Assembly (NCBI RefSeq): GCF_018449545.1
Contig: NZ_JAAVUR010000006.1
Coordinates: 248,001-312,000, forward strand
Length of the DNA: 64,000 nt
Direction of reading: 5' to 3'
Origin: Granulicella sp. dw_53
GTDB taxonomy: Bacteria > Acidobacteriota > Terriglobia > Terriglobales > Acidobacteriaceae
The translations under genes and the position numbers were made by a program. A model generated the notes under the pieces. That model ran no database searches and was not told the DNA's origin. It saw only the letters and a program-made list of their open reading frames with translations. Positions within the stretch are counted from its first letter, which is position 1, and each line of letters starts with the position of its first letter. This document shows, piece by piece, positions 27,975 to 35,508 of the stretch.

Positions 27975-27979
27975 AGGGG

Positions 27980-28009
27980 AACCGGAGCGCACTGTCTGCG
28001 CTCCGGTTT
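27980..28009 (+). terminator. Rho-independent terminator after aldo/keto reductase
   Basis: AACCGGAGCGCA (27980-27991) pairs perfectly with TGCGCTCCGGTT (27997-28008) around a five-base loop CTGTC, followed by TCATCTTC. It is 6 bases after the stop codon. Confidence 0.7.
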
Positions 28010-28083
28010 CATCTTCGGGTGCGTGTGCGGACTCCATCCAACGGTGTAGCTCCGGAGCCTTGATCCGTCCTACTAGGCTCGCT

Positions 28084-28878
28084 TCACCGTTGTTGATGAA
28101 CCCATTGTTGAGACGCCATGATCTGGGAGATCTCTTTCGCGACTGCCTGAGCCATTCGCCTGGTGTCTGCTTCTATGGTTTCTTTCTTGTCCGATACGCT
28201 TCCTGTTGCAGCGCCCACTGCGATACCGCCCACTCCCATGGTTTCGGCAGCGCCGGGCTTTTTTCCGCTTCCGGACTTCAGCGTGAATTCGGACAGGACG
28301 ATTTGCTGAGATTCGTTCAGCAGCGTTACGGTGACGTGCGCTTCCACATTGCTTGCGCCTCTTCCAAGGCCGATCAGGATTCGTTTTCCTCTGTCGCCCT
28401 GGCTGACTCCGGTGAACTCTCCACGGACGACCAGGCTGTGCTGTGGCGGCGGTGCGTCGGCGGTGGCGGCCCTTGCAACGGGCTGCGTTGCTTTTTGCAG
28501 TTCGCCGACCAGCGTCTTTGAGAAGATGTCGTTCAACTCCGCTGCGATTGTTGCGGGGGATGTGTCGCTGTCGTTGCCCTGTCGGCTTTGGTGGTGCTCG
28601 TGAAGTCTCTCGGCCAGGGAGTTGTCTTGAGAGATCGCGCTTTCCGGAATCGCAAAGTCGTACACGATCGTGTTAGGCGGTCTTGGTAGTGCCGCGCCTG
28701 TGTAGCTTCTGATCACCTTAACTTTAGCCTCGCCTGTTATCAGATTGCCCTGTGAGGACGGCTTCTGTGGCGCGGGGGGCTGGGGAGTGGCGGCGGGTTC
28801 TTGCGCGCCTGCCATCATTCCGCATGAGAGCAGAGCGGCAGAGAAGCCTATTTTGCCAAGGAGTCGCATCGATATCAT
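28084..28878 (-). CDS. DUF4410 secreted protein
   Basis: The 264-residue product has a signal peptide with cleavage around MMAGAQ and a Pro/Gln-rich linker. The body matches DUF4410: HSLVVRGEFTGVSQGDRGKRILIGLGRGASNVEAHVTVTLLNE, then a hydrophobic glycine-rich segment (MGVGGIAVGAATGSV). DUF4410 proteins are envelope proteins of unknown function, distantly like a lipoprotein GNA1162/LpoB-type fold. It lies downstream of the small membrane protein, with a 30-base gap on the same strand, so the two may be co-transcribed under the TetR regulator. Confidence 0.7.
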   Translation of the reverse strand: MISMRLLGKIGFSAALLSCGMMAGAQEPAATPQPPAPQKPSSQGNLITGEAKVKVIRSYTGAALPRPPNTIVYDFAIPESAISQDNSLAERLHEHHQSRQGNDSDTSPATIAAELNDIFSKTLVGELQKATQPVARAATADAPPPQHSLVVRGEFTGVSQGDRGKRILIGLGRGASNVEAHVTVTLLNESQQIVLSEFTLKSGSGKKPGAAETMGVGGIAVGAATGSVSDKKETIEADTRRMAQAVAKEISQIMASQQWVHQQR

Positions 28879-28908
28879 CCTTTATTTTTTGCTTCGGTCT
28901 CTTCTTGC

Positions 28909-29283
28909 TCACATCTTCAGCAGTGACGGGTTCTCTCTCCGGGGATGGTCGGCTTTTTGTTGCGCGAGGCTGGATGTCTTGTTCAGACGTCCGAAGTGAC
29001 GGGAGAGAATGATGCCGGCAATGACGAAGCCTGTCAGGAGAAGATAGAACTTCGGTGGAACGTTAAGACCGATCAGCCGCCTCATCAGGATGGTCAGGCC
29101 GACGGAGAGATTCGTTGCTCCCCATAGAAAGTTTTGCAAGGGGGATGAGGTTCTGGTTGCGCTCAGCATGGTAAATGGCGTTGGGAAGCGCTCCCCCCGC
29201 AGTCCACTCGCAAGATGCGGGATGCAGTTGCACAAGAGCGCACCTGAGAAGAGGATCAGCACCTCTCGACCTAATTCACTCAT
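28909..29283 (-). CDS. Small integral membrane protein
   Basis: A 124-residue protein with three predicted membrane segments (VLILFSGALLCNCIPHLASGL; LWGATNLSVGLTILM; FYLLLTGFVIAGIILS) and a basic tail. No family is recognised with confidence. ATG 29283 follows AAGGAG with an 11-base spacer; an in-frame ATG at 29307 is less likely. It is divergent from a TetR regulator and is preceded by a 16-bp palindrome at 29324-29358, which argues that it is the regulator's target. Confidence 0.65.
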   Translation of the reverse strand: MSELGREVLILFSGALLCNCIPHLASGLRGERFPTPFTMLSATRTSSPLQNFLWGATNLSVGLTILMRRLIGLNVPPKFYLLLTGFVIAGIILSRHFGRLNKTSSLAQQKADHPRRENPSLLKM

Positions 29284-29323
29284 TGTTCGATGGCTCCTTT
29301 TCGGCATTGGTAAAACATGACGA

Positions 29324-29358
29324 CCTGCTCATGTTCTAAGGATTAGAATATGAGCAGG
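29324..29358. promoter_or_regulatory. Palindromic operator, probably for the TetR regulator
   Basis: CCTGCTCATGTTCTAA (29324-29339) and TTAGAATATGAGCAGG (29343-29358) are inverted repeats matching at 15 of 16 positions with a three-base spacer. The right arm touches the GTG start of the TetR gene; the left arm lies 41 bases before the divergent gene. Such length and place are typical of TetR self-regulation. Confidence 0.7.
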
Positions 29359-29969
29359 TGCTCACATTGTCAAACGCGATAGAAAGACGTGTTCCGCAGC
29401 AGGAACGAGGAGAGCGGCGTATTGCGGAGTTGCTTGCAGCCGCGGAGGTTGTGCTGAGCGAGACCGGCTTCGAGGCGACGACGATGAAGGCTGTCGCTCA
29501 ACAGGCGGGTGCTTCGATTGGAGCGGTGTACCAGTACTTCGACAATAAGGAGGCTGTTGCCCACGCGCTGCTGGCGCAGTACGACGCTGAGATGGACCGG
29601 CGGTGGGTCAATCTCGAAGAGGCCACCCGCGCTTTGTCGGTGGAGGAGTTGGCACAGCGCTTTGTCGACGTGATGATTCGATTTATAGAGCAACATCCGG
29701 CGTATATCGTTGTCCTGTTCGCTCCGGGGACTCACAAGCGTGATGTCAAGGTACAAAACCGGCTCCGGGAGCGTCTCGCTCTAGTTTTTCGTTCGCGAAA
29801 TCGCAGGCTGAGCAAGGAACAATCGCTGCTAGTGGCGACCTTAACCTTGCAGATGATCAAAAGCATGAACTCGCTCTATGCGCTGTCGAAGGCGGGGGAG
29901 CGAGCGACTCTTGTCGAAGAGTACAAGCTTGCCTTGGCCGCGTATCTCACTTCGCGACTCGCAGGGTGA
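29358..29969 (+). CDS. TetR/AcrR-family regulator
   Basis: The 203-residue product has an N-terminal helix-turn-helix of the TetR type (TMKAVAQQAGASIGAVYQYFDNKEAVAHALL, about residues 42-72) and an all-helical ligand domain. The start is GTG 29358, which overlaps the palindrome by one base and lacks a ribosome-binding site; an alternative is TTG at 29367, preceded by GAGCAGG at a usual distance. It is divergent from the small membrane protein and the DUF4410 gene, which are its likely targets, with self-repression. The ligand is unknown. Confidence 0.85.
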   Translation: MLTLSNAIERRVPQQERGERRIAELLAAAEVVLSETGFEATTMKAVAQQAGASIGAVYQYFDNKEAVAHALLAQYDAEMDRRWVNLEEATRALSVEELAQRFVDVMIRFIEQHPAYIVVLFAPGTHKRDVKVQNRLRERLALVFRSRNRRLSKEQSLLVATLTLQMIKSMNSLYALSKAGERATLVEEYKLALAAYLTSRLAG

Positions 29970-29988
29970 TGCTATGAGGCTGGGTGGG

Positions 29989-31098
29989 TCAGCTTCGCCA
30001 GTGGAGGGTTACTGGGCCGGTTAGTGGGTGTTCGCCGGTGCCCTTGAGGCGTGCCTGTTTTAAGGCGAAGTACCACTTGGCGGGCTTGTCGGCGTCGTCG
30101 ATCAGCATGAGGCCGGGGTTGGAGCGGAGGCCCTCGGCTTGCTCGATCATGGTCTGCTGATCCTGGGCGACGAACTTGGCTCCGAAGTATGTTGCGATGG
30201 AGGTTACAAATGGAATGTTGTAGAAGATGTTCCAGGCGGCCATGACGTCGATGCGACAGGTGGAGGGGGTGATGGGGGTTACGGTGGTTAGGCTGGAGAA
30301 CCACTTGGGCCCGCAGCGTATGGTCTCGTAGCGGCGGTTGGGGAGGATGAAGTCGATGGTGGTGGTGATGGGCTCGCCGTAGACGCCGAGGAGCTTGTAG
30401 GGGGCGGAGTTGCCGCTGGGGGTGTGGGCGGACATCCGGAAGCCCTCCGGGATGGGCTCGAAGTGCTTGGTTTTCTCGTGGATGCTAGCGCTGCTGCGCC
30501 ACCACCAGGCCTGGTGGACGAAGGGGCCGTGGGCGGGGTCCATGAGGCCGATGATTCCGTGGTCGACGTTGCAGGGGAGGTCGGCGACGAGGTGGGCGCT
30601 GCGGAAGCGCTCGGAGAACTTGGGGACTTCGGGAACGGGCGGGAGGTCGGCTGCGGCGCGTCCGGCTCCGGGGAGCGGGAGGTAGACCCAGGCGAAGCCG
30701 TCGCGCTCGACGCAGGGGTAGGCGGTGGCGAAGATTTTGGTGGGGTCGAGGGAGTCGTGGGAGGTGAGGGAGGGGATCTCTTTACACTGTCCGGAGCATG
30801 GCTCGAAGCGCCAACCGTGGTACTTGCATTGGACGGTCTCTCCGTCGAACCAGCCCGCGGAGAGGGGGATGCCGCGATGCGGGCAGAGGTCGCGCATGGC
30901 GAAGATGGTTGCGTCGTTCTTTCGACCTAGCAGGACAGGGATTCCGAGCAGGGTGGTCTTGGCTGTCTTTCCGGCCTTCAGGACGTTGGTTCGCAGGGCG
31001 GGGTACCAGTCTCCGAAGATCAGCTCGGCTGGAGGGCCGCCTGTTGCGGGTCCCGTTGCGCTTGCGCTTCCGGGCGCCAAGGTTACGAGCTCACTCAA
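29989..31098 (-). CDS. Rieske [2Fe-2S] aromatic-ring-type oxygenase
   Basis: A 369-residue oxygenase alpha subunit. The Rieske cluster ligands are C72-x-H74 and C91-x2-H94 in LCPHRG and CKYHGW. The catalytic domain has the non-haem iron motif in NVDHGIIGLMDPAHGPFVHQ. The layout is that of pheophorbide a oxygenase/Neverland-like and related Rieske oxygenases. The substrate cannot be read. No reductase, ferredoxin or beta subunit is adjacent. Start ATG 31098. It is convergent with the TetR gene, with 19 bases between. Confidence 0.85.
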   Translation of the reverse strand: MSELVTLAPGSASATGPATGGPPAELIFGDWYPALRTNVLKAGKTAKTTLLGIPVLLGRKNDATIFAMRDLCPHRGIPLSAGWFDGETVQCKYHGWRFEPCSGQCKEIPSLTSHDSLDPTKIFATAYPCVERDGFAWVYLPLPGAGRAAADLPPVPEVPKFSERFRSAHLVADLPCNVDHGIIGLMDPAHGPFVHQAWWWRSSASIHEKTKHFEPIPEGFRMSAHTPSGNSAPYKLLGVYGEPITTTIDFILPNRRYETIRCGPKWFSSLTTVTPITPSTCRIDVMAAWNIFYNIPFVTSIATYFGAKFVAQDQQTMIEQAEGLRSNPGLMLIDDADKPAKWYFALKQARLKGTGEHPLTGPVTLHWRS

Positions 31099-31212
31099 TC
31101 TTCTCCTCCATCCAGTTGTTGAAAGCTCTACCGGTACAGCAGGTTGCCCTTCACATCATATCTGGGTCCTATTTTGGGGTCTTGTTTGGAGCGGGTGTCT
31201 GGAGACGCAGCG

Positions 31213-31243
31213 AGGCGCCCATCCTGGAGTGCGATGGGCGCCT
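31213..31243 (-). terminator. Hairpin after FecR-like gene
   Basis: AGGCGCCCATC (31213-31223) pairs perfectly with GATGGGCGCCT (31233-31243) with a nine-base loop. It lies 39 bases beyond the FecR-like gene on the minus strand. There is no T-run, so it may be a processing or pausing structure. Confidence 0.45.
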
Positions 31244-31281
31244 TGAGCAACCTTGAAACGACCTTTCAACGGTGAGGGCGA

Positions 31282-32244
31282 TTATCTGTGGCCGCCTCCG
31301 CCTCCGCCACCGTGTGCGCCTCCACCACCGCCTCCTCCGCCGTGGAAGCCTGCGCCACCGCCGCGGAATCCGCCTCCTCCGTATCCGCCGCGGAATCCTC
31401 CGTAGCCGCCACCACGGTATCCGAAGCCGCGGCCATAGAAGAAGCCGCCGCCGTAGAGGTAGTAGGGGGAGTAGAAGCCGTAGCCGAAGGGGCTCAGGAA
31501 GGCTCCGTCTCCGGGTAGCCAAGTGTATCCGTAGAGGTCGGAGTCCCAGAGCCAGCCGGCCGCGTAGGGTCCGCCGCCGTAGGCTCCGACGTAGTTCTCG
31601 GCGAGGTCTTCGTTGGCTTCACCGAGGTACTCCGAGCGCAGACCGCTCCACTGGTAGAGCTCGTCGCGGTTGTTCTTGTCGAACTTGGCGGGCTTGACCG
31701 GGTCTCCGTTGAGAGTCAGTTCGTGGCTGCCCTTTACGAGGATGGTGTTGGCCTGGTTTGCGGGTCCGGTTCCCTCGAAGGCGGCTGCCTTGCCGTTGAA
31801 GACGCGCATAGAGCCGTTGTCTGCGTTGAACTCATAGAGACCGTTCTTCAGCAGGAGGGCCTGGCCGTTCTTCAGGTCGATTTGAAGATGGTTTTGGGGA
31901 AAGATCTGGTCGACCTCGACCTCGGCGCGACCACGTTGAATTTGAACCTCAGTGTGGGTGAGGTTAGTGGAGATCATTTGAATGGTGCTGTCTTCGCCTA
32001 CCCGGAGAAATACTCCCGGGGTTAGTAACACTTCTACCTTACCGTTCGCGGTCGCAAGCGTTCCACCTGCGTCGAGGCCTGCGTATCCGACCGACTGGGA
32101 GGTAACAGCGCGCCCGTCGATCGACGCGTTTCCTTCTACGTAATTGAGTGTCCCTGGACCGGCTTGGTGGGCACCTTGCCCGAAGGCAGGTACGAACAGA
32201 GTCGCCAGGGAAAGTGTAAGTAGTACCTTCGACCTTGGCATCAT
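31282..32244 (-). CDS. FecR-domain secreted protein with glycine-rich tail
   Basis: The 320-residue product has a signal peptide (to about FGQGA) and a FecR-like beta-rich domain (GNASIDGRAVTSQSVGYAGLDAGGTLATANGKVEVLLTPGVFLRVGEDSTIQM...). A linker with Tyr/Trp-rich segments and about 55 residues of Gly-rich sequence with Phe, Tyr, Arg and His follow, ending in GGGGHR. The Gly-rich end is low-complexity and could be surface-exposed, cell-wall-linked or metal-binding. No TonB receptor or sigma factor lies nearby, so the FecR part is not part of an iron-signalling cassette. Start at MM, ATG 32244 or 32241. Confidence 0.7.
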   Translation of the reverse strand: MMPRSKVLLTLSLATLFVPAFGQGAHQAGPGTLNYVEGNASIDGRAVTSQSVGYAGLDAGGTLATANGKVEVLLTPGVFLRVGEDSTIQMISTNLTHTEVQIQRGRAEVEVDQIFPQNHLQIDLKNGQALLLKNGLYEFNADNGSMRVFNGKAAAFEGTGPANQANTILVKGSHELTLNGDPVKPAKFDKNNRDELYQWSGLRSEYLGEANEDLAENYVGAYGGGPYAAGWLWDSDLYGYTWLPGDGAFLSPFGYGFYSPYYLYGGGFFYGRGFGYRGGGYGGFRGGYGGGGFRGGGAGFHGGGGGGGGAHGGGGGGGHR

Positions 32245-32460
32245 CAGAACCTCTGTTGTTTAGATGTCAGTCGATGCAAAACGTCTCACCTGAGCGTATA
32301 TCGACCACTTGCTCACCAAATGGGTTGAGGTGCATTCAAGCTATTTGTTTTGCCTGTTTTGGCGTTCGCGAATAGCCTTTCCGGTTGCTCGTCCCGGGGG
32401 GAAGGAGATTCTTAGCAATTCTCCTGTGTGGGTGGTTCGGTATGGAGGACGATGCACCTG

Positions 32461-32940
32461 TTATCGGGCGGTTCCATGCTCGAAGGAGATGACCCTCGAT
32501 AGCCGCCATGTGCCGTCCTTGAGCTGCCAGAGCTGCACGAAGCGGGCTTCTCCGAGGACGTCGGGGCCCTGGATGCCTGGGTGATGGAAGCGGTGGACGC
32601 CGATCTCTACGGCTCCGTAGCCTTTGAGGGGGTGGACTTCGAGGGAGCTCTCGACCAGCTCGCGTGTGACCTTGCCGCAGATGTTGTTCTTGATGCTCTC
32701 GACGAAGATGGCGCGTCCTACGGCGAGGCCGGTGACGTCGTGGTAGAACTCGAGGTCGTCTGTGACCATGAGGCCGAGGGTCTTGAGGTCGCAGGTGTTG
32801 AAGGCCTGGAAGAGCGCCGCGTCCTGGGCTTTGATGGCCTGAAAGAGAGGATCGGGTGTTGGGGTGGAGGTCTGCGCCTCTGCCTGGATTCCGCCTATAG
32901 CAGACATCGCTACTACGATTACTGCTAAATGTCGTTTCAT
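32461..32940 (-). CDS. Secreted SnoaL/NTF2-like (DUF4440) protein
   Basis: The 159-residue product has a signal peptide (to about IQAEAQ) and an NTF2-like cone fold: LFQAIKAQDAALFQAFNTCDLKTLGLMVTDDLEFYHDVTGL and LWQLKDGTWRLSRVISFEH. DUF4440 proteins have unknown ligands. ATG 32940 is chosen because it directly starts a signal peptide and follows GACGAGGCGAGAC. The frame is open upstream to 33063, but that would overlap the divergent DUF4126 gene. Confidence 0.75.
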   Translation of the reverse strand: MKRHLAVIVVAMSAIGGIQAEAQTSTPTPDPLFQAIKAQDAALFQAFNTCDLKTLGLMVTDDLEFYHDVTGLAVGRAIFVESIKNNICGKVTRELVESSLEVHPLKGYGAVEIGVHRFHHPGIQGPDVLGEARFVQLWQLKDGTWRLSRVISFEHGTAR

Positions 32941-33138
32941 GTCTCGCCTCGTCCTGCGTTGTTTCCGGGGGATGGATTGTAGGCGTGAGTTACGTTTTGG
33001 TTGAGGGAATTGTTCCCAATTCGATCTGGGCTGCTTGGCCGCCTCTTTTGAGTGTTCCAACATTGGCCGTCAGATGACATACTGACTACCACCTGGGCTC
33101 AGCAGGGTACCAACGACCTTCAAAGGAGCATTGTCCCT

Positions 33139-33603
33139 ATGTCCATCCTCGTCCTCGCCTTTCTTATCGGCGTTATCGCAGGTCTTCGCGCTCTTACAGC
33201 CCCTACCGTTGTTAGCTGGGCCGCCCGCCTGGGTTGGATCAATCTGGCGGATACGCATTTGGCCTTCCTGGGGTTTGCCTATACTCCGTACATCCTTACG
33301 GTGCTGGCGCTGGGCGAGCTCTTCAACGATAAGCGGGCTTCGACGCCCAGCCGGAAGATTCCGCCGCAGTTCATTACTCGCGTAGTGACGGGAGGGTTCT
33401 CGGGGGCGGCGCTGGGTTTGGCCAAGGGCTCGCTTATCGGCGGGCTTATTGCCGGAGCGATTGGCGCGGTGGCGGGGACGCTGGCCGGAGCCGAGGTTCG
33501 CGGACGTCTGGCGGGGATCGTGGGCAAGGACCTGCCTGTTGCGCTGCTTGAGGACATCATCGCGGTTTGCGGCGGGTTCGTTATCGTTTACATGGCCCGG
33601 TAG
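33139..33603 (+). CDS. DUF4126 family membrane protein
   Basis: The 154-residue product has the DUF4126 start ILVLAFLIGVIAGLRALTAPTVVSWAARLGW, several hydrophobic segments (LTVLALGELF; GLAKGSLIGGLIAGAIGAVAGTLAGAEVRG), and the end LLEDIIAVCGGFVIVYMAR. The fold has repeated glycine-rich helices. Function is unknown. ATG 33139 follows AAAGGAGCATTGTCCCT. It is divergent from the DUF4440 gene. Confidence 0.8.
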   Translation: MSILVLAFLIGVIAGLRALTAPTVVSWAARLGWINLADTHLAFLGFAYTPYILTVLALGELFNDKRASTPSRKIPPQFITRVVTGGFSGAALGLAKGSLIGGLIAGAIGAVAGTLAGAEVRGRLAGIVGKDLPVALLEDIIAVCGGFVIVYMAR

Positions 33604-33746
33604 CTGGGCTGTCTATTTTAATAAGGATTACCTTCATGAGGATTTGCGGGCGCCCGGGGCTTTGGCTTCGGGCTTTCCGCTTCTCCTCTTCGTTCTCTTC
33701 TCCCATGCACTTTAGAATGAGTTAGCAAGACGAGGCGAATCCAGGC

Positions 33747-35123
33747 ATGACCCACTTTGACGTAATTATTATCGGCGCAGGCCAGGCGGGCCCGCCGCTT
33801 GCAGGACGACTCACGAAGGCTGGGATGAAGGTCGCGATGATCGAGCGCAAGCTGTTCGGCGGGACCTGCGTGAATACCGGCTGCATCCCTACCAAGACCC
33901 TGATTGCCAGTGCGTATGCGGCGCAGGTGGCGCGGCGGGCTGCTTTCTATGGCGTTACCTTGCAGGGCGAGGTGAGTGTCGATATGAAGGCGGTGAAGGC
34001 GCGGAAGGACGAGGTCTCGGGGGCTTCGCGGAAGGGGGTGGAGGGCTGGCTGCGGGGGATGGAGAACTGCACCGTTTATACGGGCCATGCGCGGCTTGAA
34101 TCTGCTACGACGGTTCGGGTGGGCGAGGATCTGCTGGAGGCGCCGAAGATCTTCCTGAACGTCGGGGGACGGGCCTCGATTCCGAATCTGCCGGGGACCG
34201 ACCAGATCGATTACCTGACCAATACTTCGATGCTGGCGCTGGATACGCTTCCGGAGCATCTTGTGATTGTCGGCGGCAGCTATATCGGGATCGAGTTCGG
34301 GCAGATGTACCGGCGGTTCGGGAGTAAGGTGACGATCGTTGAGAAGGCTTCGCACCTGATCTCGCATGAGGATGAGGATGTCTCTAATGGGGTGCGAGAG
34401 ATTCTGGAAAAAGAGGGTATCTCGGTTCGGACGCATGCAGAGTGTATCCACTTCGAGAGGCGTGGGGATCTTACGGCGGTTCATCTTGAGTGCAAGGATG
34501 GCGATCCTGCGGTGATTGGGTCGCATGTTCTGCTGGCCATGGGCCGTAGGCCGAACACTGATGACCTGGGCCTAGACAAGGCGGGCGTGAAGCTCGATGA
34601 GCATGGCTATGTCAGTGTCGACGACCAGCTTCGCACAAATGTGCCGGGTATATGGGCGATGGGAGACTGCAACGGCAAGGGCGCGTTTACCCACACCTCT
34701 TATAACGACTTTGAGATTGCCGCGGCCAACCTTCTGGACAACGACCCGCGCCGGGTGAGCGACCGCATTCCCTGTTACGCGCTCTACTGCGATCCGCCGC
34801 TGGGCCGGATCGGGCTTACGGAGGCGCAGGTTCGCGAGACCGGCAAGGCGGCGCTGATGGGCACACGTCCGATGACCAAGGTGGGCCGTGCGGTGGAGAA
34901 GGGCGAGTCGCAGGGCTTTATGAAGGTGCTGGTGGACGCGGAGACGAAGAAGATCCTTGGAGCTTCTATTCTAGGCGTGGGTGGTGACGAGGCGATTCAT
35001 TGCATTCTGGATGTGATGTACTGCGGGGCTCCTTATACGACTTTGCAACGTGCTGTTCATATTCATCCGACGGTTTCGGAGTTGATTCCTACTGTTCTGG
35101 GGGATTTGAAGCCTTTGGTTTGA
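33747..35123 (+). CDS. FAD-dependent pyridine nucleotide-disulfide oxidoreductase
   Basis: The 458-residue protein is a class I flavin disulfide reductase. It has an FAD-binding motif (IIGAGQAGPPLAGRL), the redox-active CVNTGC (GGTCVNTGCIPTKT), an NAD(P) motif (VIVGGSYIGIEFG), the second FAD segment (GIWAMGDCNGKG) and the interface HPTVSE with the catalytic His-Glu. It is annotated in many genomes as mercuric reductase, but the N-terminal HMA domain and the C-terminal Cys pair that deliver Hg(II) are both missing. A dihydrolipoamide- or other thiol-reductase activity is therefore as likely. No mer genes are near. Confidence 0.85.
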   Translation: MTHFDVIIIGAGQAGPPLAGRLTKAGMKVAMIERKLFGGTCVNTGCIPTKTLIASAYAAQVARRAAFYGVTLQGEVSVDMKAVKARKDEVSGASRKGVEGWLRGMENCTVYTGHARLESATTVRVGEDLLEAPKIFLNVGGRASIPNLPGTDQIDYLTNTSMLALDTLPEHLVIVGGSYIGIEFGQMYRRFGSKVTIVEKASHLISHEDEDVSNGVREILEKEGISVRTHAECIHFERRGDLTAVHLECKDGDPAVIGSHVLLAMGRRPNTDDLGLDKAGVKLDEHGYVSVDDQLRTNVPGIWAMGDCNGKGAFTHTSYNDFEIAAANLLDNDPRRVSDRIPCYALYCDPPLGRIGLTEAQVRETGKAALMGTRPMTKVGRAVEKGESQGFMKVLVDAETKKILGASILGVGGDEAIHCILDVMYCGAPYTTLQRAVHIHPTVSELIPTVLGDLKPLV

Positions 35124-35186
35124 GGGTGTCGTACGGAGCTGTGGGTGGGGGGCGGGAGCCTTTTGCTCGGTCTAGGGTGGGGTGAG

Positions 35187-35240
35187 TTTTACTTCCCACC
35201 CTTCGCTAGAGACAACGGCGCGAAGGATGGGGCACCCAGG
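35187..35240. repeat. Hairpin repeat type A, copy 2
   Basis: Differs from 6207-6260 at two positions (one loop base, and CACCCAGG instead of CACCCGGG). The arms CCCACCCTTCGC and GCGAAGGATGGGG are unchanged. Confidence 0.75.
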
Positions 35241-35260
35241 CGGTTGGGGCCGGGATAGGA

Positions 35261-35336
35261 GTGCGGTCGGGCTTTCGCCCGATACCCCACCCTATTTGCG
35301 ATGAGACTGCAAAAAGGGTGGGGCACCCGGTTTTGT
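35261..35336. repeat. Hairpin repeat type B, copy 3
   Basis: TCGGGC/GCCCGA with a four-base loop TTTC in place of TTC, then CCCCACCCTATTTGC with GCAAAAAGGGTGGGG. The loop of the second hairpin differs from copies 1 and 2 by two bases. Confidence 0.8.
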
Positions 35337-35508
35337 GGTGGCCTTCTGAATTTCGTTAGAGTGCTGGCGCTTCGTCGATCTGATGGTTTCGCTGACCGTG
35401 GCTTTGGTTTGAACGGAGAGGGCGGGGTTTGCGTATGGGAGGGAGGGAAAGTCTCGCGTTGCGGCGTGGGCAGTAGTAGTCTCATTGCACTCCCCAAGTA
35501 GGACTTTT

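Larger units (their letters stand above)
35124..35508. other. Intergenic region with type A and type B repeats
   Basis: No gene is seen in these 385 bases. They carry a type A hairpin repeat (35187-35240) directly followed by a type B double hairpin (35261-35336). The last 170 bases show no structure that I can name and probably hold the promoter of the permease pair. Confidence 0.65.

Noticed and set aside
31282..31450. Simple-sequence array (CRISPR-like or tandem repeat) in the glycine-rich end
   Set aside because: The repeated triplets encode an open glycine-rich protein tail in frame; there are no conserved repeats with unique spacers.
33747..35123. Mercury resistance operon
   Set aside because: No merR, merT or merP-like gene is adjacent, and the metal-delivery cysteines are absent.
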